A stretch of 64,000 nt of DNA from Paracyclopina nana (Eukaryota > Arthropoda > Copepoda > Cyclopoida > Cyclopettidae), in the NCBI GenBank assembly GCA_019096065.1, contig JAGUCH010000002.1, positions 10,614,501 to 10,678,500 of the forward strand, in the 5' to 3' direction. Below, piece by piece: positions 23,682 through 33,100 of the stretch. The notes below the pieces were generated by a model. The model was not told the DNA's origin. It was given only the letters and a program-made list of their open reading frames with translations, and ran no database searches. The position numbers and the translations under genes were made by a program. The number at the start of each line of letters is the position of its first letter. Within the stretch, counting starts at the first letter, position 1.

Positions 23682-23693
23682 ATTCTGGTGGGG

Positions 23694-23988
23694 TATCTTT
23701 AGCATAGGAAATCTTTTAAACTACAAGTAGTTTAGAGAACCAAGGAGAACCAAAAGATACTGCACCTCTATTCAGAGAACCAGCCAATTTTAATTGGGAG
23801 TCCACCTAGACAAGGCAGTTCTCAGCCCTCCATGGTTTCAACTAAAATCCGCTAGCAGAAATATGGTACTTCTAGTTTCGCCCTATGCGCGAAGCCGCAA
23901 CTTTTCTCAAAGGTGTCCAAGTTATTCCGACATAAAAAAAAGTGTAAAAACTAGAGATGACACCCGATAATAGCAAAAATGACAGAGA
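23694..23988. other. Spacer between the CACTA-like element and KIN17
   Basis: About 295 bp without a gene. It starts with the TA that flanks the element and should contain the KIN17 3' untranslated region, although no AATAAA was found on the minus strand. Confidence 0.6.
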
Positions 23989-25152
23989 TTACTGCAGGAT
24001 GTATTTTTTTGAAAACTCTTCGTAAGGTAGCGAGATATGATCATTGGTAGCTTCAACTTTTAAGTCCGCCGTGAATTTCCCGACATTGATGCTCAATAGG
24101 TGAGCCGTTTTTCCCTTGTGCGTTCCAGCCAGAATGATGACAGGCCGCCCAACAGATGGAATTACGGTTTCAAGGTGGCTCTGATCCAGCCTAACTTTGA
24201 TGCCAGAGTCAGCCAACACAATTGCAGTCCATTTGTCGACGAGATCAAGCACATGGCCTTTCTGCTTATAATATTTATCCCCCAAGGACTTAGTCATGAT
24301 TTTAACGACTATTCCCTTCACTAACCAGGGTCGTGAGGAGTTGGTTGTCTTAGCTGCTATTTTCTTCTTGCTAGTTTCTTCAGCCATGATTTCTTCGAGG
24401 GCTGACGAAGGCTTCCGTTTGGCTGACAAGTTCTTTTTCACGTTGGACTCGCTTTTGGGCGGCCCCTTGAAAACACTTGGGAGGGGAGCGACAATCTGAG
24501 ATCCGCTTGCCGGGGCAGCCAGCTTGAGTCCGAGGGTGATTTTCTCACTGTCCCTCTTTAGATCGGTGAACTTGACGCAATCGGTGTGGTCCGCGCCACT
24601 TGTCCTGGTCTTTTCCATGTCCACTTGCTTGCGTATGAATGCAGCCATCTTTTCATCGTCATCCTTGGCCAGCTTGTCTTTCTTAGCGAGTGCTTCTTGC
24701 TTGGCGATGGTTTCGGGGTCTCTATCGATCCAGGTGATGTACCATCCCTTTTCCGTGTCATCGATGACGCACTTGCCAGTTCTTCCCAAGTGTTGCACAA
24801 AGCCGGTGAGCGTGACCCACTTGGTGGCGTTCATGTGAACGTGCTCCTTGTCCTTGATGTAGTCCTGGTAGACAGCATTAGCGTAGGTCCTTTTGGTGCC
24901 GTGGCACCTCTTGAGCAGGTTGAGAAACTCTGACTCAAATTCTTGGGAGAAGGAGTCGAGGAATTGGCCAGGCTTCTCCGCGAATAGCAGCAGCTGTCGC
25001 TGGTGAGCCTCCGACGTCGTGTGACACTTGAACCCGTTCTCATCTCGACATTGCTTCTGGCACATTTGGCAGTACCAACGAAGCTTCTGCAGCCCTTTCG
25101 ACTTGATTTTGTTCCCAATCCACTTGGGGGTGCCGACCTCTGCTTTGCCCAT
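23989..25152 (-). CDS. KIN: KIN17 DNA/RNA-binding protein
   Basis: Intronless ORF of 387 residues, close to the roughly 390 usual for animal KIN17. The start MGKAEVGTPKWIGNKIKSKG is typical. Residues ~28-52 form the zinc finger (CQMCQKQCRDENGFKCH...H). A winged-helix region follows (RTYANAVYQDYI ... HMNATKWVTLTGFV ... VIDDTEKGWYITWIDRDPE). A Lys-rich stretch comes next, and the last ~120 residues are the tandem SH3/KOW region (WLVKGIVVKIMTKSLGDKYYKQKG, VIILAGTHKGKTA). KIN17 is a nuclear protein of the DNA damage response and the spliceosome. It is divergent with iRhom across 167 bp. Confidence 0.95.
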   Translation of the reverse strand: MGKAEVGTPKWIGNKIKSKGLQKLRWYCQMCQKQCRDENGFKCHTTSEAHQRQLLLFAEKPGQFLDSFSQEFESEFLNLLKRCHGTKRTYANAVYQDYIKDKEHVHMNATKWVTLTGFVQHLGRTGKCVIDDTEKGWYITWIDRDPETIAKQEALAKKDKLAKDDDEKMAAFIRKQVDMEKTRTSGADHTDCVKFTDLKRDSEKITLGLKLAAPASGSQIVAPLPSVFKGPPKSESNVKKNLSAKRKPSSALEEIMAEETSKKKIAAKTTNSSRPWLVKGIVVKIMTKSLGDKYYKQKGHVLDLVDKWTAIVLADSGIKVRLDQSHLETVIPSVGRPVIILAGTHKGKTAHLLSINVGKFTADLKVEATNDHISLPYEEFSKKYILQ

Positions 25153-25319
25153 TTCTTGTTGTTTTCCTGCTCTGCTGTCGCGGCCGCGGCGTTGGAGGCG
25201 GCTGGCCCCAAAATAAAGCCAAACATTGAGCGAAAAAGCCAGCGCTGCAGCACTGCCCGCCCCGTGAGGCCAGTCAGCCCCGCATCAAAACAAAGGCATT
25301 TGTCCGAATTTCAAACGTC
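25153..25319. promoter_or_regulatory. Divergent KIN17/iRhom promoter
   Basis: A GC-rich 167-bp spacer separates the KIN17 start (25152, -) and the iRhom start (25320, +). It contains GCGGCCGCGG and no obvious TATA box, as expected of a bidirectional housekeeping promoter. Confidence 0.55.
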
Positions 25320-27108
25320 ATGGAGGCTGACAGGAGTGAGAAGTGGCGAAATCGTAGGCTCCGGCAAGCGGAGCGGAGTTTTGGTGGCTTGAAGGAGGCC
25401 TTCGCCGTGAGCCCTGCCGACCTCGACACGGTGGATGGCGTGATCAGGAAGAAGCCTTCGGTGATCGCCTGCCTGAGGTCCTTGTCGGAGGGGCCGTTGC
25501 AGGATGCCGTGGATAGCCGCGCCTTCGGGATGGGCCTGGCGGGCGAGGTGCTTGCGCGTGAGTACAACACAGTGGAAAGGTCCCATCACGTCCGCCAACA
25601 GTTGGACGAGATGGAGGACTACAGGCCCTACTTCTCCTACTGGGTGAGCACGGTGCAAGTCGTCGTTGCCATCATCAGCCTCAGCTGGCACAGCCTCGCG
25701 CCGCTCGGCGTTCAGCTCTCCCTCACCAGTGACTTTGTGCGCACCGAGAGGCTGGCCTACGAGCAGGTGGCCTTCTACGAGCCGGCCAACTTTTGGATCG
25801 GACCGAAACCAGCCGACCTCATTCGACTGGGCGCCAAGTTTTCGCCGTGCATGCGCTCCGATGTCGTGATACGACGTCGAGTGGCCTCGAAGCAGGCGGA
25901 GGAGAACATGCTCACCGGCTGCTGCGTCCGCAACGACCTCTCCGGATGCATGCAGACCACGGAGAACGAGTGCTCGCCCCTGCTCTCCACCTTCTACAAG
26001 TGGGCCGCAAGCGGAGGACCAGGAGGCCGGAGGCGCGGACCTGTCTGCGGCCTCGATCCCCGCTACTGCACGCTGCCGGCCTCGAAGCCTCCTCACGAGT
26101 GGCCGGATGACCTGAGAGGGTGGCCGAGCTGCGTCGACACTCTCGCCAGCTCCCCGGCGGCGGCCCACATGACGTGCAGGGTGACGGCCAAGCCTTGCTG
26201 CATCGGGATCCACGGCACGTGCGAGCTGAGGAGCGCGGAGTACTGCGCCTTCGTTGGCGGCCATTTTCATCCCGAGGCCTCGTTGTGCTCCCAGGTGGCG
26301 TGCATGCAGGACGTCTGCGGCATGCTCTCCTTCGCCAGCCACGGAGCACCAGACCAGTTCTACAGGCTGTGGACGGCCCTCTTTTTGCACGCTGGACTCG
26401 TCCACCTCGCCATCACCCTCCTCGTCCAGTGGAGTATCATGAGGGACCTCGAGCGACTCTGCGGCCCCATCAGGATGGCAGTCATCTACTTCGGCGCAGG
26501 CATCCTCGGCAACGTGGCCTCGGCCATCTTTGTGCCGCACAGAGCGGAGTCAGGACCCTCGGGCAGCCACTTTGGGCTGCTCGCTGCACTCTGCATCGAG
26601 GTTGTCAACGCATGGCCGCTCTTGAGGCAGCCTTGGAGGGCCCTGCTCAAGCTAAAGGCTCTCCTGGTGCTACTCATTGCTCTCGGTGAGAACGACGCCA
26701 GTGGCTACCCACGAAAATCGCTCACGTTGCTTCTATTCCAGGCTTCCTACCCTGGGTCGACAACTTCGCGCACCTTTTTGGCTTCGTCGGTGGACTCCTA
26801 CTCTCATTGTCAGTCATGCCCTATATCTCGATTGCAAGCCACGCATCGACCACGAGGAGACTAGTCAACGCAGCGGCTTTCACGGCCTACCTCGCGCTCT
26901 TCATAGCTCTTGCTTTTGGATTCTACTGGTATCCGGAATTCGACTGCCAAGTAAGTGGCCACACTCGTTCATTTTGGGGACGGCGCCTTACTATGCTCTC
27001 CACTCCTTACAGGCATGCAAGCGATTCAGCTGTCTCCCTATCACGCCTTCATTCTGCGCGGACCAGAACGTGGACTTTGCCACCAACACAACGATCGCAT
27101 TTTTTTGA
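25320..27108 (+). CDS. Rhomboid-family protein of the iRhom type
   Basis: Exons 25320-26685, 26742-26950 and 27013-27108 join with correct phases and give 556 residues. A cytosolic start is followed by a membrane helix near residue 105-130, a long Cys-rich lumenal iRhom homology domain (CCVRNDLSGCMQTTENECS, then many Cys), and the rhomboid core (FYRLWTALFLHAGLVHL, AVIYFGAGILGN, GPSGSHFGLLAAL, VDNFAHLFGFVGG). iRhoms are ER/Golgi pseudoproteases that steer traffic of ADAM17/TACE and EGF-family ligands. The N-terminal cytosolic part is short compared with vertebrate iRhoms (about 850 residues in total). The motif GPSG has a serine where iRhoms usually have alanine. Confidence 0.9.
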
Positions 27109-27224
27109 TCATGTCAAGCCTCGCTATTTTATTCTCGCGCTTATACACAGATCAGACTATAAAGAGTTTTACAGCAGCGATCCGAAGTTAGCGTCGAGTG
27201 CTGGGCTGATCGTGGAGAGGTCAT

Positions 27225-27302
27225 CTACTTGGATCGCGCCCTCATCTTCCTCCTCTTTCGCTTTAGCCTGCGCATCCTCTTCTTCCTCCACTTGGCTCTC
27301 AT
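27225..27302 (-). CDS. RPL41: Ribosomal protein L41 (eL41), 25 residues
   Basis: Read on the minus strand from 27302, 25 codons plus TAG give an Arg/Lys-rich peptide with MRAKWRKKRMRRLKRKRRK, the invariant eL41 pattern. eL41 is a small helix at the bridge between the large and small ribosomal subunits. A splice acceptor (TTTATTGTAG) ends at 27312, 9 nt before the ATG. The matching donor is probably the GTAACA at 27471, giving a non-coding first exon (about 27472-27523) that starts with the pyrimidine tract CTTCCTTTTC, a TOP-like signal. AATAAA on the minus strand lies near 27127-27132. The gene is tail to tail with iRhom. Confidence 0.93.
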   Translation of the reverse strand: MRAKWRKKRMRRLKRKRRKMRARSK

Positions 27303-27471
27303 TTTGTAGGTCTACAATAAAAAAAGTGGAGTCAAATCGAAGAATATCACACAAATCCACGATTCATCAGCACTCCTACTTGGCTCAATTGATTGTAGGT
27401 AAGCTCTGAATGCCAGCCAACTTAAATAATTGGTATGTGCTAAGACCACGAGAAGAGAAAATTAATGTTAC

Positions 27472-27829
27472 CTTAAAGGAACGAGCTCCTCCGTCGACCT
27501 CAAGATTGAAACAGAAAAGGAAGTTGTAGCTGATGCGTAAACTGAGCTCCACCACCTGGAAACTGGGCGAGCAATTATAAGGCCACTGATTACTAATAAT
27601 CGCCCATTGAGATTGGATTCGACAGCGAAACCATTTTGTATCAACTTTTGAGAGGCTGTAACATTTATCCCATGCAATTTCATTAGCATAACTAGATTTT
27701 GATTAATTCTGTGGAATGAGCCCACAAGTAGTTGAGTGCATTGTCCTATTTCGACGCGTCATTGCGACTTCGACCAATCAAATTGCCAGATAGAAGGACC
27801 AAAACAAAAAGTCAAAAACAAGAGGAAGC
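27472..27829. promoter_or_regulatory. RPL41 5' exon and RPL41/BCD1 divergent promoter
   Basis: On the minus strand about 27523-27472 reads as a non-coding first exon of RPL41, starting with a pyrimidine tract and ending TTTAAG before GTAACA. Between it and the BCD1 start codon (27830, +) lie about 300 bp that must hold both promoters. An 85-codon minus-strand ORF here has no family match and cannot be spliced in frame to RPL41. Confidence 0.5.
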
Positions 27830-28028
27830 ATGTCGGAGCGAAGGTTGGGACTGTGCAATTCTTGCAAGAAAGAAGCCGCGAAGTACAGGTGCCCGCGATG
27901 CAGAATTGTGTCTTGCTCCGTTGCGTGCAGTAAGGAGCACAAAAAGACGGATCCTTCATGCGACGGCATTAGAAGCAGATCAAGCCTTGTTGCCTTGAAG
28001 AAATTCGGGTATCTCGATCTTGTGAGTG
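27830..28028 (+). CDS. ZNHIT6: BCD1 (ZNHIT6) exon 1, zf-HIT domain
   Basis: First coding exon of the box C/D snoRNA assembly factor BCD1. It holds the zf-HIT finger (LCNSCKKEAAKYRCPRC...CSVACSKEHKK) followed by CDGIRSRSSLVALKKFGYLDLVS. It ends in phase 1 at 28028 before GTAAGT. The next coding exon with phase 1 and the right family content is 46213-46483, so the intron is 18,184 bp. The joined codon gives Asp: ...LDLVS-D-LSLLE, matching the family pattern at this point. BCD1 is a nuclear protein needed for box C/D snoRNP formation. Confidence 0.88.
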
Positions 28029-28309
28029 GTAAGTTAGTTGGGACCAAGCTTCCAAATCTGATCATACTCGCATTGGTTGCTGACGCTTTAGATTGGATTT
28101 GCAGTTGCCTTTCACTAGAGAAATGTCCTTGGCAAATTTGGTGCGTCTCATGATTGCTAGACCACTATACAAGGCGAATCACAACCACAAGTTCATTCTA
28201 TATTTTGTAAGTTTACATCAATCTCCAAAATAGCCGTCAGTGGATTGGGTGGATTGGAGCAAAGAAGTGTACGTCAACATATCAAATTCCCTTTTTAGCA
28301 AAGATGCAT

Positions 28310-28510
28310 CTTTTTGCAGTTGGTTTGGCCAAAGTGCTGGATGCACTTAGTTCCCTGCGTTTGGAATTAGAACGATCGATCACTTTGAAGGGGAAACTTG
28401 ACCGGCCTGCGTGCTGGGGCGCCACAGAAGTAGAAAACATAGGAAAAAAATTTTTTTTTTTTTGTACTGACATTGTATTCCAAGTGGAAATTTTCATTTT
28501 TCAATCGTTG
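28310..28510. repeat. Dispersed repeat related to 55010-55230
   Basis: The blocks TGGATG.AC.TAGTTC, GGAATTAGAACGATCGATCACTT and GGGGAAACTTGACCGGCCTG, and the end TTTTCATTTTTCAATCGTT, recur in the same order and orientation at 55010-55230 with about 20-25% change. A T-run sits in the middle. The family is not identified. Confidence 0.7.
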
Positions 28511-28971
28511 TTTGGGATGAGCTCAAAATTTTTAGATTGCTATTTAACTTAGTGAAGGCTTTTCAAGTCTTTCTTCAAATTATGATTAAAAACTTAAACC
28601 AGGTGAACATGTCCACATTGTGAACAGCTAGGGTCGGGCACGTTTTTTAAAGGTAGGCTCACACATAGGGCATAATGACTCTGGTTCTTTATAAGAATGA
28701 AAAGCTGTAAAACTCAGTTGAAAAATAGTTTCAACAATTTTTGTGTTGAGATCAGGTTTGGTTTCCCCGACATAAGTCGCAATAGATCACCTTGTATTCT
28801 AGATCTTCTGGTAACTCATAATGATAAGCAAACTTTTAATCTTAAATGGTTGCATCCTTCTGTGAAGCCAATTCAACATTAAAACAGAACAGAAATTACA
28901 AACACTTTTTGTAATTGCCTCCCAACGCACATCAGAGCGAGACCAACTAAAATGTATGCCTCTCACCACCA

Positions 28972-29300
28972 GCCTGTTATCCTCCAGCCTAGAGGTGTTT
29001 AATCCTATTACTATTAGCTACCCCCAACATTTCAAGCATTGGCTAAAATTGAATTTAGGTAAGTTTTTAACCTAGGTAACCCAAACCGACTAATAACCCC
29101 CAGGTGCATAATCCCATGACTATTAGCTGCCCCCCAACATTTCAAGCATGGGCTACAATTGAATTAAAGAAAGTTTTTTAGGCTTCATTTTTGCAAGATA
29201 TGCCTTAAATTTTGCGGCTCGCAGATGGCGAGCGTGAGCTCATCAAAGCTGACCCAGCGGTCTAGCCTTCAACATGCGCCTGTTGCCCCAGTTACCGTTG
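28972..29300. repeat. Dispersed repeat, inverted partner of 5095-5640
   Basis: It contains CAGCCTAGAGGTGTTTAATC, then two successive copies of an ACTATTAGCTRCCCCCAACA block (about 29013 and 29120), then the GATGGCGAGCGTGAGCTCATC and GTCTAGCCTTCAACATGCGCC blocks. The order and strand mirror 5095-5530. It lies in the BCD1 intron just upstream of the BEL element. Confidence 0.75.
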
Positions 29301-29506
29301 CGTCTTGCACCCTGCCGCGCCGGCCCGTTTGGCCATGTTTTTCAGCGCTCGCTAGTCGCCACTCGCCAGTTTACTGCAGTATCTATTTTTATATGATGGA
29401 AAGTAATTTTCGCATGTATAATTCAGTTTACCAATTTGTCTCAGTTCATATTACTACACATATATAAAGGTTCTGACGTTTAACTTTATCAAGTGACACA
29501 CATTAT

Positions 29507-30122
29507 TGTCGCGGGCCGAAAGGCAGCGGCACTCAGCGCGCGCTGCGCTCCGTCTCCGTCAGCTTCGGCCTCAAGATCTCAGCGCCAAGTGCATTTTTGA
29601 ATCAGTGTGAGAATTGAATTGATCAAGAATAGATCTCTGTTTAAAATGTAGCTATATACTGGTATTTATTTGATTAGTTGTTATGTTTGCTTAGTATTTT
29701 AGTTCTGTAGCCTGAAAAGTGCTGCATAGCCTGCTTTTGGATCAGGTCAAGCCTGACAGAAGCTTTTAGTATTGTCCTGCTTTTAGCTTAGCTACTTGTG
29801 GAGAAATCCACCTCATGGTCTCACACTCACTGCTTTATGAATGAAAAGGACACTTTTATGAGTTTTGGAGCAGGAAACTGCTTCTAGGGTCATTTTATTG
29901 GCATCTCTCATTTATTGGGGACATACTTTGTCTACTTGTGCTGCATCCAAGCACTGAGGGCAGTGGATCTGGACCTTTGGAGTTCCCTTGGTAGACCAGC
30001 CATCGTGGAACTGTGGAGGATTTCGCTGTGGAAGCGGCCTTTCTCTATTGAAGCAGCCTCCTAGGTCTTCACAGTCCTCTCCGGGACGCCGAAGCCATCA
30101 CCGGGCAAGGGGGACTTCAACA
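29507..30122 (+). repeat. 5' LTR of the BEL/Pao element
   Basis: The 616-bp TG...CA repeat starts with a GC-rich stretch that can fold (GGCAGCGGCACTCAGCGCGC) followed by AT-rich sequence with TATATA near 29655. A related but diverged solo copy is on the minus strand at 55656-56272. Confidence 0.95.
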
Positions 30123-30124
30123 AG

Positions 30125-30142
30125 TGGCGCCCAACGTGGGGC
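30125..30142 (+). promoter_or_regulatory. Primer binding site, tRNA-Lys type
   Basis: TGGCGCCCAACGTGGGGC lies 2 nt inside the 5' LTR. It is the complement expected for the 3' end of animal tRNA-Lys(CTT) with CCA, the same class of primer site used by some retroviruses. The first gag codon follows at 30173. Confidence 0.85.
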
Positions 30143-30172
30143 AATTCGAGCCCCTGATCCTGTAAAGAGTCC

Positions 30173-33100
30173 ATGACCAAATCTAATAGGTTCATTGAGT
30201 CCACTCCTGTCCCAGAGAGATATAGCAGGCGAGTCAGAGGAGAAGCTCCCGAGCGAGGTAACGCACTTCCAAATTTAGAATTATCGCCTCTTCGAGAAGC
30301 CAGAACTAACGTTCAAAGACTACGACGGCTTGCTGGACTAGAAATAGTCGCAGACGCCTCCTCTTCTGGAACCTCCTCCTCGCTAGACTCATCCAGACGC
30401 TCGGTGAGATCTCAGATTGGAGACTCCACCGATTCATATCAGTGGATTAACGAGATAGAAGAATTCAGGCGCTCCATCTTGCAAGGGCCTGACCCTCTAG
30501 ACGGTTTGGTTCCTGCGGTGCCAGCTTCTACGTCCATTGACACTCATCACGGTTCCAGTAACGAGCTGGGATCCATTCTCGAGGCAGAAACGCCAGAGGA
30601 TCCTCTATACGCACTTTCTGAAACTTCACCATTTCACGGGTTTGATAGTATAAATAACGAGATGCAGCGCACTCCGAACAACTCTGGCGCGGCCAGGAAC
30701 ATCTTGTCAAGCCTAGGTGGAGACCAAGAGGGGGGAAACCCCAACTCGCCTCAGCCCGGACCTTCCAATGCTGGCTCGGCCAATGTGGCTTCTTCAAGTG
30801 CTCCTAATGTTGCTCCTGATGCTGGTGCGCCCTCTAGCCGAGCAGAAATGCTCAGTCAAAGTCAGGTTCCGGAGCAAAACATTGCGACCTCCGCGGCCAC
30901 CCAAGGCTACTATCCGTGGCCACAAATGAACATGCAATTCCCAGGAGGTTACCCTGCTGCCCCGAATCAGGGACTTCCTGTCGCTCCTAATCAGGGTTAT
31001 GTTCCAAATCAAGGTTACTACCCTAACATGCCTATGTTCAATCCTATGTTCATGAACCCGCAGATGTATCAATACGCTATGCAACAGGGAGCGCAGTCTT
31101 TTTCCCAGGAACCATCTCAGGCTCCACCTCAAGCCATGGCATTGATAACGGTGGTCTCCACTCAATCTGAGTCCCTGGACAATACCACGGGCACCTTGCC
31201 TCCTATGCCGAGCTCCTCTTTGCAGCCACCAAAAAGGAAACGAAGCTCAGAGAAACGCAATCCGGATGAAATCGGAGATGCGGGTGGAAACACCCAACCT
31301 CTCAGGGAAATTGAGCATCAAAAGGGCAAGGCTCCATTAGGGAGGTACAAGGCGGCAGCTAGCTCGTCTAACCGATCCGGGGAATATACTCCCAGGGGCA
31401 CTCGATCCAGGCCAAATGCTGCCAAACAAACTCAGGCAGGATTGAACGACATGCGAGACGCTCAAGAGGAGGCTTTAGCAATAACTGAAAAGTTACAAAA
31501 CCAGTTCAAGGTCATCTTGCCATATGTCTCTCAGCAGAGGAAAACTTTGCTTGAAGGCCAACAGAGAGCTACGGCCGAACAGCTCACCTCCGCCAAGAAC
31601 GCGCTGTCGGGTTACTTGAAAGAGTTGAACTCCTCCAGGGTCGCCTATGATAAGGCTGTTGTAGTAGCCAGGGTAGAGCCCTCTGTGCAATTGCAGGCCG
31701 CCTTTTCCAAATGCTATAATGGTGTGCAAAAATTGCTTTTCTCCGTGGAGGATTTGATTCGGTTCAGAAATGAATTCGCCGCCAAGCAGCAGCGCCAGGC
31801 GCGAGAAAGAGAAGCAAAGGTGCCTCAACCGGGAGCCGGCGCGCGAAAGCCCGACAACAATACCGGGGCGGCGCCTCAGCCAATCAGAAGCGAGCCTTCG
31901 CAATATCAACCAATGGCGTTCGCGTCCGACAGTGCGACGCTCTCGTACGAAGGTTTGACAGTTCCTGAAATCGTGGCTGCGCAGGAGTCAACAGGAGACT
32001 ATACAATTGGTACTCCCTTGCCCCAGGACTGGGATGACGATGGAAACATCGTGGGAAACTACATTGTGGAACCCTCAATGCATGATCAGGGCGTCAGACT
32101 TCTCCGAAAGGACTCCATGGAGATTTTTCATCTGGACAAGAATCAAGCTCAGTTCCCTGCAACTAGACTGTGGCTGGGAGAATTGGCGAGAGCACAACCC
32201 GGAGAAATTGACCGAGCCCTTAGCCAACATTATGCAATCCGGCCTCCTCCAAAATTAAGGCCTGACGCTGGACCTCAGGAAACTCTGAGAAATTTGCAGA
32301 TGAGCGGCTATTCCCACCAGAGAAATCTGAGCGAAACGCAGCAGTCAAATGTCACTTCTACCACTAGGCGTAACTTCATGCAAGTAGCCCTCGCCTACGC
32401 GGAACATTTGTCATTGCTGAAGGATGGCACCAAGGCGGTCCGGCAAATCATCGATGAACGAGCACCATTGGAACACCTCACCCGTCAGAGACAAGTATAT
32501 GCCGAGATAATAGGCTCCTACATGCAAGCCAGAGATAGCATAGTGGAGTGCAACGAACCACCTCCGGCTGCCGATGAGGGTGCCATGAGAACTGCTCTGG
32601 ATTTGCAAACGGAGCTCGATGATTATATCACGGCCAGAAATGACGTCGAAGCCCAGCGGGAGCGGATTCAGAGGATGGCAGCATCTCAACACAGCCAACC
32701 TCAGGCGTGGAGCTGCGGATACCAGGGTGCTGTCATGCAGACCACGAATCCTACTTGGACGCATGCAAATCCCATTTCCACTCACACCAGTCTCAGGTCG
32801 AATGCTCCCGAATTCAGGCCCTATGCTTCGACCACTGCGGCCAACATGATGCCGAGACCTTACTATCAACCACAGTGGACACAGCCTCCACCTGCTCAGC
32901 CCCCGCCTGTTCATTTTCAGACTCAATGGCGAGGTCAGATGGCACCTGACCTGATGGCCACCGGCCAACAAATGGGGGGAGGCCAAAGGCCCCCAGCTCA
33001 GCCAATGTTTAGACAGACCAGGCCCTTCAACCCTCAAGTGGAGCCTCCCATGCAGAGGGAGTACCGCTACCCGCCTCCTCGCTATGAGCCAAGTGCAGGA

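Larger units (their letters stand above)
12932..23693. mobile_element. 10.76-kb CACTA-like (EnSpm-type) DNA transposon
   Basis: The left end starts CCCCACCAGAAT (12932-12943) and the right end is its exact reverse complement (23682-23693). TA flanks both ends (12930-12931 and 23694-23695), which would fit a TA target duplication. Inside are AT-rich ends (to ~13830 and from ~22870), a minus-strand gene (13834-17280), a GC-rich divergent promoter, a plus-strand transposase gene (17928-21393), a second GC-rich repeat cluster, and a small plus-strand gene (22121-22852). The transposase motifs fit the CACTA/EnSpm superfamily; the termini are not CACTA, so placement within that group is open. Two of the three genes carry a lesion. 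Confidence 0.85.

Noticed and set aside
25311-26540. 409-codon minus-strand ORF
   Set aside because: Antisense to the iRhom coding exon; long only because of the high GC content.
27169-27360. Acidic 63-codon ORF on the RPL41 strand
   Set aside because: Same bases as RPL41 in another frame. The eL41 pattern is complete and invariant, so the acidic frame is a shadow.
27468-27725. 85-codon minus-strand ORF upstream of RPL41
   Set aside because: No family features, no good ATG at its start, and its end cannot be spliced in frame to the downstream exon. It covers the RPL41 first exon and promoter.
28029-28153. Read-through extension of BCD1 exon 1 (107-codon ORF)
   Set aside because: The frame after 28028 has no family similarity; the GTAAGT donor and the phase match to 46213 explain the gene better.
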